NCBI GenBank assembly: GCA_021776245.1
Contig: JAJFGF010000072.1
Coordinates: 1 to 64,000, forward strand
DNA from: Hyphococcus sp.
GTDB taxonomy: Bacteria; Pseudomonadota; Alphaproteobacteria; Caulobacterales; Parvularculaceae
DNA length: 64,000 nucleotides
Reading direction: 5' to 3'
The translations under genes were made by a program, and so were the position numbers. The notes under the pieces were generated by a model. That model was not told the origin of the DNA. It made no database searches and worked only from the letters and a program-made list of their open reading frames with translations. Positions 43,891-53,536 of the stretch are shown here, piece after piece; position 1 is the first letter of the stretch; every line of letters starts with the position of its first letter.

Positions 43891-45023
43891 CGGAGACTAA
43901 AATCAAATATGGCCTGGCAGGCGTGGTGACCGACGACACTGCAGTGTCGAAAGTGATGCCTGAGACGAACTCGCTCACCTATCGCGGCTACGCCGTTCAG
44001 GATCTCGCCACCCAGTGCCGGTTTGAAGAAACCGCTTATCTGATCTGGAATGGCGAATTGCCGACAAAAACGCAGCTTGAGGCCTTTAACGCCCAGGAAA
44101 AGGCCAATCGCGGCCTGACAGACAACATGATCGCGGTCATGCGCAGATTCCCGAAGGGCGCCCATCCCATGGCGACGCTGCGGACTGGCGTGAGTTTTCT
44201 CGGCCTCGAAGATAAAGAGATCGAAGATCACGCCACAGATAAACTCTATGAGCGTGCGATCAGCCTTTACGCAAAAATTCCGCAAATTGTCGCAACGGAT
44301 TTTCGGTTGCGCAACGGCAAAGAGCCGATCGGGCCCGACGCCAGTCTCGGGTTTTCCGAAAATTTTTTCCATATGTGCTTTGGTGAAGTGCCCGCGCCGG
44401 AAGTGGTCAAGTGTTTTGACATTTCGATGACGCTTTATGCAGAGCATTCGTTTAACGCCTCGACTTTTACCGCCCGCGTCATCGCATCGTCGCTTTCCGG
44501 CATTTATTCCGCCGTCACCGGCGCTATCGGCTCGCTCAAAGGCCCGCTCCATGGGGGCGCGAACGAAGCCGTCATGCATATGCTGGAAGAAGTCGGCGCA
44601 GCGGAGAATGCAAAAGCGTGGATGCTCGACGCCCTCGCGACTAAGAAAAAGATCATGGGCTTTGGCCACCGGGTTTATCGCTCCGGCGACAGCCGCGTGC
44701 CGACCATGACAGACGCCTATAAAGAGATGGTCGATATTATCGGCAGTGACGAAGCCAATAAATATTGGAATATGTCGCGCATTCTTGATGAGACAATGGT
44801 CGGCGAAAAGGGCATATATCCCAATCTCGATTTCCCTGCTGGACCGGCTTATTATCTGATGGGTTTTGAAATTCCGATGTTCACACCGATTTTTGTGATA
44901 AGCCGCATAACCGGTTGGACGGCGCATATTATGGAACAGCTGGGCGACAATAAGCTCATTCGTCCGCTTTCAAATTACACCGGTCCCGCGCAGCGAGATG
45001 TGATTGCAATGGCAGACAGGTAG
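43887..45023 (+). CDS. prpC: 2-Methylcitrate synthase
   Basis: The protein has 378 aa, short for a citrate synthase but right for PrpC. It condenses propionyl-CoA with oxaloacetate. Conserved segments are [12 protein letters not shown] with a catalytic His, [12 protein letters not shown] with the second His, GFGHRVYR, and [11 protein letters not shown] with the catalytic Asp. It starts at the ATG overlapping the frameshifted gene's stop, with AGGAGA upstream. With prpB and prpD it forms the methylcitrate cycle; a propionyl-CoA synthetase is not in the window. Confidence 0.93.
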   Translation: MTETKIKYGLAGVVTDDTAVSKVMPETNSLTYRGYAVQDLATQCRFEETAYLIWNGELPTKTQLEAFNAQEKANRGLTDNMIAVMRRFPKGAHPMATLRTGVSFLGLEDKEIEDHATDKLYERAISLYAKIPQIVATDFRLRNGKEPIGPDASLGFSENFFHMCFGEVPAPEVVKCFDISMTLYAEHSFNASTFTARVIASSLSGIYSAVTGAIGSLKGPLHGGANEAVMHMLEEVGAAENAKAWMLDALATKKKIMGFGHRVYRSGDSRVPTMTDAYKEMVDIIGSDEANKYWNMSRILDETMVGEKGIYPNLDFPAGPAYYLMGFEIPMFTPIFVISRITGWTAHIMEQLGDNKLIRPLSNYTGPAQRDVIAMADR

Positions 45024-45031
45024 GACTGGCG

Positions 45032-45625
45032 ATGGCGGGACAACTAAGAGAGCGAACGGATGAAGAACGCGCGCGCGCCATGGAAGCCGTATGTGAGCTG
45101 ATCGAATGGATCGGCGACGATCCGAAGCGCGAAGGTCTTGCCGATACGCCGCGCCGCGTCGTTGACGCTTTTCTTGAATATTTTCAAGGCTACGAGCAAT
45201 GTCCGGAAACCTATCTTGAACGCACCTTCGAGCAGGTCGGCGGCTATGACGAAATCGTCTTGTTGCGCGATATTCCGTTTCATTCTCACTGTGAACACCA
45301 TATGGCGCCGATCATCGGCAAAGCTCATGTGGCCTATCTCCCGCACAACAAGGTCGTCGGCATTTCCAAACTCGCCCGCGTTGTCCACGCCTATGCCAAA
45401 CGCCTCCAGGTCCAGGAGCGCTTGACCGCAGAAATCGCTGATTGCATCCAGAAAGTGCTGGAACCTTGTGGTGTCGCGGTGGTGATTGAGGCGACTCATG
45501 CCTGTATGACGTGCCGCGGCGTAGAAACGCCTGGCGTGATTATGACGACTAGCCGGATGATGGGCGCATTTCGCGATGACGTAAAAACACGCGAAGAAGT
45601 CATGCGGCTGATTGGCCTTAAATAG
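45032..45625 (+). CDS. folE: GTP cyclohydrolase I
   Basis: The enzyme has 197 aa. It forms dihydroneopterin triphosphate from GTP, the first step of folate synthesis. The zinc site is intact: [10 protein letters not shown] gives Cys and His, and [12 protein letters not shown] gives the second Cys; [20 protein letters not shown] is also conserved. It begins 8 bp after prpC, so it is co-transcribed with the propionate genes, an unusual partner for folE. Confidence 0.95.
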   Translation: MAGQLRERTDEERARAMEAVCELIEWIGDDPKREGLADTPRRVVDAFLEYFQGYEQCPETYLERTFEQVGGYDEIVLLRDIPFHSHCEHHMAPIIGKAHVAYLPHNKVVGISKLARVVHAYAKRLQVQERLTAEIADCIQKVLEPCGVAVVIEATHACMTCRGVETPGVIMTTSRMMGAFRDDVKTREEVMRLIGLK

Positions 45626-45643
45626 CAGGATAGAGATTGAACA

Positions 45644-46420
45644 ATGCCATATGAATGCATTCTTACTGAAACCGAGGGCAGCGTCGGCGTTATTACGCTG
45701 AACCGGCCGGATGCGCTTAACGCATTCAACAAGACATTGATGGATGAGCTGACAGATGCGGTAAAGAAATTCGAAGCTGATGACGCCATTGGGTGCCTGA
45801 TCATCACAGGCTCGGAAAAGGCCTTTGCCGCCGGCGCTGACATCGTTGAAATGGCGTCAAAGAATTATATCGACGTCTTCAAAGAAGAATTCATTACCGC
45901 AAATTGGGAAGAGGCCTCTCGCGCAAGAAAGCCGGTCATCGCTGCGGTTTCCGGATACGCCCTTGGCGGCGGCTGCGAACTCGCATTGATGTGCGATTTC
46001 ATCATCGCGGCCGACAATGCAAAATTTGGTCAGCCGGAAATTTCCATTGGGGCGATGCCCGGCGCCGGCGGCACACAGCGCCTCGCGCGGTTCATCGGCA
46101 AGTCTAAAGCGATGGAAATGTGTCTGACCGGCCGTATGATGGAAGCCAAAGAAGCAGAACGTTGCGGCCTTGTGAGTCGAATTGTGCCGAAAGGCGAATT
46201 ACGGGAAGAAGCCATCCGGGTCGCTAAACAGATTGCAGGATTTTCACGCCCGATTGCAATGCTGACCAAGGAAGCGGTAAACCGCGCTTATGAAACGACC
46301 TTGTCCGAAGGCATTCGGTTCGAGCGGCGCGTCTTTCATTCTGTGTTCGCCTTTGAAGATCAAAAAGAAGGCATGGCGGCGTTTACCGAAAAGAGAAAAC
46401 CGAATTTCAAGCACCGGTAG
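45644..46420 (+). CDS. Enoyl-CoA hydratase
   Basis: The protein has 258 aa of the crotonase family. The oxyanion-hole segments are [11 protein letters not shown] near residue 60 and [20 protein letters not shown] near 105, with the catalytic Glu pair in the region [16 protein letters not shown]. Most likely it hydrates medium or short-chain trans-2-enoyl-CoA in beta-oxidation. It follows folE by 18 bp and is the last gene of this run; 78 bp separate it from the antiporter. Confidence 0.92.
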   Translation: MPYECILTETEGSVGVITLNRPDALNAFNKTLMDELTDAVKKFEADDAIGCLIITGSEKAFAAGADIVEMASKNYIDVFKEEFITANWEEASRARKPVIAAVSGYALGGGCELALMCDFIIAADNAKFGQPEISIGAMPGAGGTQRLARFIGKSKAMEMCLTGRMMEAKEAERCGLVSRIVPKGELREEAIRVAKQIAGFSRPIAMLTKEAVNRAYETTLSEGIRFERRVFHSVFAFEDQKEGMAAFTEKRKPNFKHR

Positions 46421-46498
46421 CGCAGCGGGGCGTGTTTGGCGCACTAATTCCGGCAGCTTCATTGGCGCTGTCTTGCAACTGATCTAAAAGGGGCGCCG

Positions 46499-48388
46499 AT
46501 GGATAATCTCGTATTGGCATTTGCAATTATTGGCGCTCTTGGCGTCGGCGCCCAATGGCTTGCCTGGCGGTTTAATTTTCCAGCGATTGTGTTGATGGCA
46601 ATCGCCGGTGTCCTCGCAGGGCCTGTCTTTGGGGTTTTTTCAAATCCAGATGCGCCGGCGGGCGCGCCGCCAATGGAATTTTTGTTCGGCGATTTTTATC
46701 GGCCGATTATCGCCATCGCCATTGCTGTCATTTTGTTCGAAGGCGGACTGACGCTGAACTTTGGCGAAATCCGCGGTCTGATGAAGGGCGTGCGGCGGCT
46801 TGTTATTCTAGGCGCGCCCATCGCATGGATTCTTGGCGCTGTCGCCGCCTATCTGATTGCAGGGCTGTCCTGGCAGGCGGCGCTTTTGTTCGGCGGCGTG
46901 ATGGTGGTCACCGGACCGACGGTGATCATTCCCTTGTTGCGTCAGTCCAGACTGAATCAGCGGCCGGCGACGCTGTTGAAATGGGAAGGCATTATCAACG
47001 ATCCAATCGGTGCGCTGCTTGCGGTTCTTGTCTATGAATTTCTGGTATTCGGCGATCTTCATGCATCGCCGGGAGAAATCATCGGTTCAATTGTCGCCGC
47101 TGCAATCCTTGCCGGGAGTTTCGGTTTTGGCCTTGGACGATTTGCCGCCATGGCGTTCAGGCGCGGCTGGGTGCCTGAATATCTCAAACCGCCTGTTTTG
47201 CTAACGCTGGTGCTGGTTTGTTTCGAGGCGACCAATCTTTTGCAGGAAGAAGCCGGTCTTCTAGCGGTGACGGCGATGGGCGTCACAATTGCAAATTCAC
47301 GCATCGCCAGCATCAACGATCTGCGGTTGTTCAAAGAAAATATCACTGTGTTGCTGGTGTCTGGCGTTTTCATCATGCTCACAGCAAACTTAACTTTCGA
47401 ATCTGTGGCTGCGCTCGAATGGTCGTCCTTCTGGTTTATCGCTGCGATGCTGTTTGTCGTGCGCCCGGTTACGGTATTTCTTTCAACCATTGGCGCCGGG
47501 CTCTCCTGGCAGGAGCGCCTGCTTGTCGGCTGGATTGCGCCGCGCGGGATTGTCGCCGTCGCGGTGTCGAGCTTTTTTGGCGCATCCCTGATGGCGGAAG
47601 GTTATATCGATGGAGAAAAACTGATCCCGCTGGCCTTCGCGATGGTGTTTGCAACAGTGACGCTGCACGGATTTACTATCGGGCCGATTGCGAAGGCGCT
47701 CGGACTGGCGTCACGGGACCAGCCGGGCGTCCTGATCGTCGGCGCATCGCCATGGTCAACCGCGCTGGCGGCAAAGCTGAAGGAGCTGGAAACGCCGGTC
47801 CTCATTGCAGATACCAGCTATCGCCGGTTAAAGCCTGCAAGGCTGGCAAATGTGCCAACCTATTATGGTGAAATCCTGTCAGAAGTGACCGAACACCATG
47901 TTGATCTTAACCGCTTTGGCTATCTATTGGCGGTGGGCGGCAACGAGTCGCATAACGCGCTTGTATCAACAGATCTCGCGCCCGAGTTGGGGCGCGCATC
48001 GATCTTTCAGGTCAACGCCCGGGGCAAAGAAGAAGAAGATCGACAGGCGCTTTCTTACACGCTTCAAGGCCGAACATTTCTTCATTCTGCTGCGCCTCTC
48101 GACGAACTTCAACGGCGCCATTACAGCGGCTGGGTCTATCAGCGCACCAGACTGTCGGAAGAATATCCGCCGGAACGCTATCTCGACGATCTGGGCGACG
48201 AATATGAGATTGTCCTTGTGATCCGCAGGGACACCCTGATGTTTGCGTCAAAGGAAGCTCCGCTAACGCCGGAAATTGGCGATACGGTGCTCGCTTATCT
48301 ACCCAAGGCGCCGGATCCAAAACCGGAAAAAACCAAACCGGCCGGCGACGAAAATGAAATCAAAACGCCTCCGCCCGTAGAGGCTTGA
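46499..48388 (+). CDS. CPA1-type sodium/proton antiporter with C-terminal RCK-like domain
   Basis: The protein has 629 aa. Residues 1-405 hold about twelve membrane segments of the Na/H exchanger family, with GGVMVVTGPTVIIPLLRQS and NDPIGALLAVLVYE carrying the acidic ion-binding residue. Residues 410-570 form a TrkA-N/RCK-like regulatory domain (GVLIVGASPWSTALAAKL), then a TrkA-C-like end and a Lys/Pro-rich tail. It is a cytoplasmic membrane cation/proton antiporter with nucleotide or ion gating. Directly downstream lie tandem CtrA-type boxes. Confidence 0.88.
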   Translation: MDNLVLAFAIIGALGVGAQWLAWRFNFPAIVLMAIAGVLAGPVFGVFSNPDAPAGAPPMEFLFGDFYRPIIAIAIAVILFEGGLTLNFGEIRGLMKGVRRLVILGAPIAWILGAVAAYLIAGLSWQAALLFGGVMVVTGPTVIIPLLRQSRLNQRPATLLKWEGIINDPIGALLAVLVYEFLVFGDLHASPGEIIGSIVAAAILAGSFGFGLGRFAAMAFRRGWVPEYLKPPVLLTLVLVCFEATNLLQEEAGLLAVTAMGVTIANSRIASINDLRLFKENITVLLVSGVFIMLTANLTFESVAALEWSSFWFIAAMLFVVRPVTVFLSTIGAGLSWQERLLVGWIAPRGIVAVAVSSFFGASLMAEGYIDGEKLIPLAFAMVFATVTLHGFTIGPIAKALGLASRDQPGVLIVGASPWSTALAAKLKELETPVLIADTSYRRLKPARLANVPTYYGEILSEVTEHHVDLNRFGYLLAVGGNESHNALVSTDLAPELGRASIFQVNARGKEEEDRQALSYTLQGRTFLHSAAPLDELQRRHYSGWVYQRTRLSEEYPPERYLDDLGDEYEIVLVIRRDTLMFASKEAPLTPEIGDTVLAYLPKAPDPKPEKTKPAGDENEIKTPPPVEA

Positions 48389-48419
48389 CCGCACCCCATG
48401 GCGCGCCGGGTTTGTGTGG

Positions 48420-48474
48420 TTAACAGCCCGTTAACGCCTGCACACATGATGTGAATGCTTAACGGCGTATTAGC
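48420..48474 (+). promoter_or_regulatory. Tandem CtrA binding boxes
   Basis: TTAA (48420-48423), seven bases, then TTAAC (48431-48435) is a perfect match to the CtrA consensus TTAA-N7-TTAAC. A second site, TTAA (48459-48462), seven bases, TTAGC (48470-48474), differs at one position. Both lie upstream of the histidine-kinase-like gene at 48527. CtrA is the cell-cycle master regulator of alphaproteobacteria. Confidence 0.65.
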
Positions 48475-48526
48475 GCTTCTTGCGTTACGTTTTTCGCCAA
48501 GTTGAAACCATTCGCGAGCGCCAAAA

Positions 48527-49411
48527 TTGTTTACAAAATCAGAAGGATCGCTGCTTGCTGATTTCGGATCGCGCATGAGTGAGGCACTCGTGCATCATCG
48601 CGCCGAATTGGAAATCCAGTCTGCGCGCATTGAGGCGGAGCTTGCGATCAAGGCCCGGTCAGAATTCCTCGCGAATATGAATCACGAATTGCGCACGCCG
48701 CTGAACGCGATCATCGGTTTTGCATCAATGTTGCGCGACACGGGCGCCTATGATCTGGATGATGAGCGGCGCGGCGAATATGCAGAATATATTCTGCAGT
48801 CGGCTGACCTTCTGCTGGGGCACATTAACACGATATTGGAAGTGGCCGCTCTCGAAAGCGGCGGCGTTGAGATGCAGGGCGACGCCGTGGAACTCGGCGC
48901 TGCGCTGTCCGCGGCGCTCGATCGCGCCAGAATTCGCGCTGATGCGGCCGGCGTCAGTTTGGAGCGCCGCGACGACGATACGGAAATCTTTGCCTGGAGC
49001 GACCATGATCGCACCTGTCAGGCGATCGATCATCTCTTACAGGCAGCGATAAAATCCTGCCGAGAGGGCGGCCGCGTCCTCGCCCGCGCCAGCATTGACG
49101 AAAATGGCTGGGCGGAAATTGCCATTCGCGATGACGGCGATGGATACACTGACGAAGAGGTCGCCGACGCGCTGGAAGCCTTCAAGGAATTACACCGGGG
49201 CCTCGACCGGTCGTTCTCGGGACCTGGCGTCGGCTATGCGGTGGCGAAAACCTTTGCCGAAATGCAAGGCGGCCAATTCCATATCAAAAGCCGTAAGGGA
49301 AAAGGCACGCTGGTGCGTATGATCCTGCCGCCGTCGGATGGGGGCGCCGCATCGCAGCCTTTCGACAATGAAGAAGAAATCAACGTGGAGATGACCAATG
49401 ACGCCGCATAA
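48527..49411 (+). CDS. Histidine-kinase-like protein with degenerate N box
   Basis: The protein has 294 aa from a TTG at 48527; an ATG at 48575 is an alternative (278 aa). There are no membrane segments or sensor domain. A short coiled region (residues 20-45) leads to a canonical H box, NMNHELRTPLNAIIGF, and a HATPase domain. The N box reads HLLQAAIKSC where N-L-L-x-N-A-I-K-F is expected, so the Asn that holds the Mg-ATP is Ala; DDGDG (G1) and GPGVGYAVAK (G2) remain. It may bind ATP poorly or serve as a phosphatase or scaffold. It overlaps the HerA gene by 14 bp. Confidence 0.85.
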   Translation: MFTKSEGSLLADFGSRMSEALVHHRAELEIQSARIEAELAIKARSEFLANMNHELRTPLNAIIGFASMLRDTGAYDLDDERRGEYAEYILQSADLLLGHINTILEVAALESGGVEMQGDAVELGAALSAALDRARIRADAAGVSLERRDDDTEIFAWSDHDRTCQAIDHLLQAAIKSCREGGRVLARASIDENGWAEIAIRDDGDGYTDEEVADALEAFKELHRGLDRSFSGPGVGYAVAKTFAEMQGGQFHIKSRKGKGTLVRMILPPSDGGAASQPFDNEEEINVEMTNDAA

Positions 49412-51119
49412 TGCAGCAGTGAAAAGGTCGCGGGTTGGGGTTCAAAAAGGCGCTGCGGCGCCGACGTCAGAACCGATCGACTCGGCGTTTCAGGAAAAAC
49501 CGCGTGTCGGCACCGTAATCTCGATTACCGGATCGCACGCCCTGGTGATGCTCGATCCGGAACAGCCAAACGACGATCGCGAAATGCGACCGCAGCTCGG
49601 CGCTATTATGAGCGTCGATGTCGGCGCCACCATTGTTCTTGGCCTGATCTCGGCGATGAGCGTGCCCGCGCCGTCCCTCGACGGATCGTCGCCGGCATTG
49701 CGCATTACTGAAGTTGAATTGATTGGCGAATTTACGAAGCCGACAGTGAACGCACCGGCGCGGTTTCGGCGCGGCGTTTCGGCCTATCCAACTCTTGGCG
49801 ACGAAGTGCATGTCGCCACTCGTGACGAATTGGCCTCGCTGTTTGTTGTCAATGGACCGGCAAGCGTGCGCATCGGCGCCGTCAAACAGGATACGCACAT
49901 CCCGGCGACGATCAATGTCGATGAAATTTTCTCCCGCCACTGCGCGGTATTAGGCACCACCGGCGCGGGCAAGTCCTGCGCAATCGCGCTGTTGTTACGC
50001 GCTGTTTTGCAGCGCTTTCCTCACGGTCATATTGTCATTCTCGATCCGCATAATGAATATTCAAGAAGTTTTGATGACGGCGCGGTCGTATTTGACCCAT
50101 CGAATTTCACCTTACCATATTGGATGCTGACTTTCGACGAGTTGGTCGAGGTTCTTTATCCCACCCGGGAAAATTATCCCGAGGAGATCGAAATTCTTGC
50201 CGATCTGGTGCCGTCGGCGAAAAGGCAGCATATGTCGCAGACAAATCGGCTTGCAAAGCTTCGCGGCGCCGACGCCAATGCCGTCACTGTTGATACGCCC
50301 TTGCCATATCGGCTCTCCGAATTAATCGGCATCATCGACAAGACGCTCGGCTCCCTCGACAGTAACCGCAACCCGGCGCCCTACAAGCGGTTGCGCAACC
50401 GTCTTCAGGCCATCAGTCAGGATCTGCGTTATGCTTTCATGTTCGGCAGCCTCACCGTTCAGGACACGCTGGCGGACCTCCTCGGCGCGTTGTTTCGCAT
50501 TCCCGCCGCCGGACAACCGGTTAGCGTGATCGAACTTGGCGGATTGCCGCCGGAAGTCGTTCAGGTTGTCGTCTCTGTCGTGTCGCGCCTGGCGTTCGAG
50601 TTCGGGCTGTGGAGCAATGGTGCGGCGCCGATCGCGTTGATCTGCGAAGACGCGCACCGTTACGCGCCGCGTGATCCCAAGGAAGGCTTCGGACCGACGC
50701 GCCGTTCGTTGATCCGCATCGCCAAGGAAGGCCGCAAAACCGGCGTATCCTTGTGGCTGGCGTCTCAGCGTCCAACAGAACTCGACCCAACCGTCCTGTC
50801 GCAGTGCAATACGATTTTCGCGATGCGCCTTGCTAATCAGGCCGACCAGGACGCGTTGCGGGCGGCAGTCCCGGACGCATCGACAAGTCTTATGAGCTGC
50901 CTGCCGTCACTGGGGCTTGGCGAGGCTATCGCTGTGGGTGAGGGCGTGCCGATGCCAACACGGATCCGCTTCGACGCATTGCCCGCGAGCGCCATCCCCA
51001 GCAGCCTGACGGCGAGTTTCACGGATGGCTGGTCTGTCGAAATCGAAGACAGCAGCTTTATTGAGCGCATTGTTGAGCAATGGCGCGCGCAGAAAATGCT
51101 GACGCCTGATATCGAATAA
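49398..51119 (+). CDS. HerA-like DNA-translocase ATPase
   Basis: The protein has 573 aa. The N-terminal HAS-barrel region (about residues 30-110, GTVISITGSHALVML) leads into a FtsK/HerA ATPase: Walker A GTTGAGKSCA near residue 190, VILDPHNEYSRSF, Walker B LICEDAHRYAPRD near 416, and a C-terminal SQCNTIFAMRLANQADQD motif typical of HerA. HerA usually works with NurA nuclease or with SIR2/DUF4297 effectors in DNA end processing or defence; neither is adjacent. Here it is translationally coupled to the kinase-like gene. Confidence 0.88.
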   Translation: MTPHNAAVKRSRVGVQKGAAAPTSEPIDSAFQEKPRVGTVISITGSHALVMLDPEQPNDDREMRPQLGAIMSVDVGATIVLGLISAMSVPAPSLDGSSPALRITEVELIGEFTKPTVNAPARFRRGVSAYPTLGDEVHVATRDELASLFVVNGPASVRIGAVKQDTHIPATINVDEIFSRHCAVLGTTGAGKSCAIALLLRAVLQRFPHGHIVILDPHNEYSRSFDDGAVVFDPSNFTLPYWMLTFDELVEVLYPTRENYPEEIEILADLVPSAKRQHMSQTNRLAKLRGADANAVTVDTPLPYRLSELIGIIDKTLGSLDSNRNPAPYKRLRNRLQAISQDLRYAFMFGSLTVQDTLADLLGALFRIPAAGQPVSVIELGGLPPEVVQVVVSVVSRLAFEFGLWSNGAAPIALICEDAHRYAPRDPKEGFGPTRRSLIRIAKEGRKTGVSLWLASQRPTELDPTVLSQCNTIFAMRLANQADQDALRAAVPDASTSLMSCLPSLGLGEAIAVGEGVPMPTRIRFDALPASAIPSSLTASFTDGWSVEIEDSSFIERIVEQWRAQKMLTPDIE

Positions 51120-51181
51120 ATCGGAAACAAAGCCGGATTGCCTCTTGATCGCCTGCGCCCTTCGCGCACAATGCGGTCAAC

Positions 51182-51283
51182 AGCAGGATCATCTCGCTTG
51201 GATCATCTATCCTGCTTTTGATTCTTTGATTTGTCGCGTGATCGAACCGGAAAACCGATATTCACTTTTCCTGATCACGCTCC
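51182..51283. repeat. Palindromic intergenic repeat, copy 1
   Basis: Two hairpins in a row: AGCAGGAT (51182-51189) with ATCCTGCT (51209-51216), and GCGTGATC (51236-51243) with GATCACGC (51273-51280). Between them lies TTTTGATTCTTTGATTTG; the second hairpin holds GAACCGG and CACTTTTC. The layout and words match the dispersed palindromes known from Rhizobiales genomes. A related copy is at 55623-55724. Confidence 0.65.
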
Positions 51284-51299
51284 GGTAGGGCCAGATTCG

Positions 51300-52322
51300 A
51301 TGATGAAAACATTATTGACCATCGTTGCGGCTGCGGCGCTGCCGCTTTGCGCAGCCGCGCAGGATGCGCACTCCATCAATCCTGCATCCATCACCATTGT
51401 AATTCATGGGGGTGCGGGAGCGCTCGCACCCGGGCGTTATACAGCGGAAGAAGAGGCGGCCTTCAGGGCGAAACTCACCCAGGCGCTTGATGCCGGTTAT
51501 GCGATATTGGAAGCGGGCGGTTCATCGCTCGATGCGATCTCAGCGGCGATTGTGCTGATGGAAGACGCCCCAATGTTCAACGCCGGCAAGGGCGCGGTTT
51601 TCACCCATGAAGGCAAAAATGAACTCGACGCGTCAATTATGGACGGCGCCACGCGCAATGCAGGCGCGATTACTGGCGTCACGCGTGTCAAAAACCCTAT
51701 CAAGCTCGCACGGGAAGTCATGGAAAATTCCCCCCATGTGATGTTTGCCGGCGAAGGCGCTGATCAATTCGCAAAAGAGCATGGCCTTGAAACCGTCAAA
51801 CGAAAATATTTTTATACGGATCATCGCTGGCGCGCCTATAAGGAAGCCTTGGCCAAAGAAAAAAACAAAGACGAAAACAAAGAGGAAAGCGCGCTGCCGC
51901 ATGATTTCAAATATGGCACGGTCGGCGCGCTGGCGCTCGATCTCGACGGAAACCTTGCTGCAGGCACATCAACCGGCGGGATGACGTTAAAGCGCTATGG
52001 CCGCGTCGGTGATGCGCCGATTATCGGCGCGGGCACCTTTGCCGATAATAATTCCTGCGCCGTCTCATCTACAGGTTGGGGCGAATATTTCATGCGCCTG
52101 ACGATTGCCCGCGATATCTGCGCCCAGGTTGAATATGCCGGCAAAAATGTAACGGACGCCGCCAATGACGTTATTCACAATCGATTGCGGAACCTTGGCG
52201 GCGATGGCGGCGTTATTGTGCTTGGACCGGATGGCGATTACGCGATGACGTTCAATTCCGCCGGTATGTTCCGCGGCGTGAAGAACGCGAGCGAAGAGTG
52301 GGTCGCGATTTACGGGGAGTAA
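51300..52322 (+). CDS. Secreted isoaspartyl peptidase/L-asparaginase (Ntn hydrolase)
   Basis: The precursor has 340 aa from the ATG at 51300, where a signal peptide (MKTLLTIVAAAALPLCAAAQ) begins; longer frames would run through the upstream repeat. The plant-type asparaginase pattern is clear: VIHGGAG, NAGKGAVFTHEGKNELDASIMDG, and the self-cleavage site before Thr in KYGTVGALALD, followed by AAGTSTGGM and GAGTFADNNSCAVS. It hydrolyses isoaspartyl dipeptides or asparagine after autoprocessing, probably in the periplasm. There is a lysine-rich, unusually charged KEKNKDENKEESA insert just before the cleavage site. Confidence 0.9.
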   Translation: MMKTLLTIVAAAALPLCAAAQDAHSINPASITIVIHGGAGALAPGRYTAEEEAAFRAKLTQALDAGYAILEAGGSSLDAISAAIVLMEDAPMFNAGKGAVFTHEGKNELDASIMDGATRNAGAITGVTRVKNPIKLAREVMENSPHVMFAGEGADQFAKEHGLETVKRKYFYTDHRWRAYKEALAKEKNKDENKEESALPHDFKYGTVGALALDLDGNLAAGTSTGGMTLKRYGRVGDAPIIGAGTFADNNSCAVSSTGWGEYFMRLTIARDICAQVEYAGKNVTDAANDVIHNRLRNLGGDGGVIVLGPDGDYAMTFNSAGMFRGVKNASEEWVAIYGE

Positions 52323-52427
52323 TAGATATTAGCGCGTTTTCAGCGCGCATGGAAATAGTTAAGTCGGGATCTATGTATTATTGAAACTGACAATCATAAT
52401 GCTTCCCGCAACCAAAGAGGTCGCCCC

Positions 52428-52916
52428 ATGACCGATCCAGATGAAAACACCCTGTCGATTACCCGTATGATCGATGCGCCGCGCGATGTGGTCTGGCGCT
52501 GCTGGACGGAAGTAGATCTGCTCAAGCAATGGTATTGCCCGAAACCCTGGACCGTGCCTGAAGCTGACTTTAATCTCAAACCCGGCGGGCGGATGAATTG
52601 CACCATGGCTGGTCCGGATGGGGAGCGCGTAGAGAATGTGGGTTGCTTCCTGGAGGTCGTGCCGCGTGAGCGCCTGATATTTACGGATGCGTTTTCGGAA
52701 GGTTACATGCCGCGCGGCGAAACCTTCATGACCGGCTTTGTTGAACTCTCGGCCGCAGCTGGCGGTCAAACCCAGATGATCTGGGGTGCGCGCCATGCGA
52801 CTAAAGAGGCGCGTCAAAAACATATAGAAATGGGATTTGAGCCGGGTTGGAACGCCGCCGCCGACCAGTTGAATGCGCTGGCGCGGAACCTCGCCGGTCC
52901 TGAACAGGTCATCTGA
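52428..52916 (+). CDS. SRPBCC (AHSA1-type) protein
   Basis: The protein has 162 aa. Recognised by the N-terminal TRMIDAPRDVVWRCWTEVDLLKQWYCPKPW, shared by AHSA1/CalC-type proteins of the START-like fold, and the later GGRMNCTMAGPDGE, GCFLEVVPRERLIFTDAF and the C-terminal GWNAAADQLNALA. These proteins bind hydrophobic ligands in a cavity. A GAGG-containing ribosome site precedes the ATG. No operon partner is apparent; 190 bp follow before the GFA gene. Confidence 0.85.
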   Translation: MTDPDENTLSITRMIDAPRDVVWRCWTEVDLLKQWYCPKPWTVPEADFNLKPGGRMNCTMAGPDGERVENVGCFLEVVPRERLIFTDAFSEGYMPRGETFMTGFVELSAAAGGQTQMIWGARHATKEARQKHIEMGFEPGWNAAADQLNALARNLAGPEQVI

Positions 52917-53107
52917 TGACCAGCTTCCAGAAAAGAGCCGGATCGATGAGGTCTTTCAGCACGGTGCGAACGCGCTGCTCGCGGCCTGTTACAATGACAA
53001 CGAGATGAACAATTTGGTCGGGCGCAGTTATCGCGTGTCCTAAAATGTCACTACGCGGTTTTGTGGTGTATAAGCCAAATTTCATGCGAGGCTAAGGGGA
53101 CGGGAAT
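52917..53107. other. Short gap with fragmentary reading frames
   Basis: No gene with a start codon is present, though a plus-strand frame (52905-53043, RIDEVFQHGANALLAACYND) and a minus-strand frame (VTGREQRVRTVLKDL) both look somewhat protein-like. One may be a remnant; I cannot tell which. Confidence 0.3.
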
Positions 53108-53536
53108 ATGACAGATAAATATACCGGGCGCTGCTTTTGCGGGGCTGTTGAAGTTACCGTGACGGGCGCGCCCGCTGGAATGGGATATTGCCATTGCGAC
53201 AGTTGCCGGTCGTGGTCAGCGGGACCAGTGAATGCGTTCACCTTGTGGGATCCCGATATGGTCAAGATTACACAAGGCGCCGAATTTGTCGCCACATTCA
53301 ACAAGACAAAAAATAGCGACAGGAAGTGGTGCACAAGATGCGGCGGTCACATTATGGCGGGCCACCCTGGTCTCAAACTGACTGATGTGTACGCCGCGAT
53401 GCTTCCGGATTTGAAATTTGAGCCGGGAGTCCATGTGAATTATGCAGAGACGGTGCTGCCAATGAAAGACGGGCTGCCCAAGATGAAGGACTTTCCCGCC
53501 GAATTCGGCGGCTCAGGCGAGACTGTTCCAGAATAG
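53108..53536 (+). CDS. GFA-family zinc protein
   Basis: The protein has 142 aa. Cysteine pairs typical of the glutathione-dependent formaldehyde-activating (GFA/CENP-V) family are in order: GRCFCGAVEV, YCHCDSCRSWSAG and WCTRCGGHIM, giving the two zinc sites. It is a small cytosolic protein; a role in binding S-hydroxymethylglutathione is possible, but many members have no known substrate. It is monocistronic in appearance, followed by a 575-bp gap. Confidence 0.85.
   Translation: MTDKYTGRCFCGAVEVTVTGAPAGMGYCHCDSCRSWSAGPVNAFTLWDPDMVKITQGAEFVATFNKTKNSDRKWCTRCGGHIMAGHPGLKLTDVYAAMLPDLKFEPGVHVNYAETVLPMKDGLPKMKDFPAEFGGSGETVPE

Noticed and set aside
43872-44927. 351-codon minus-strand open frame
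   Set aside because: Antisense to prpC, which has all catalytic residues.
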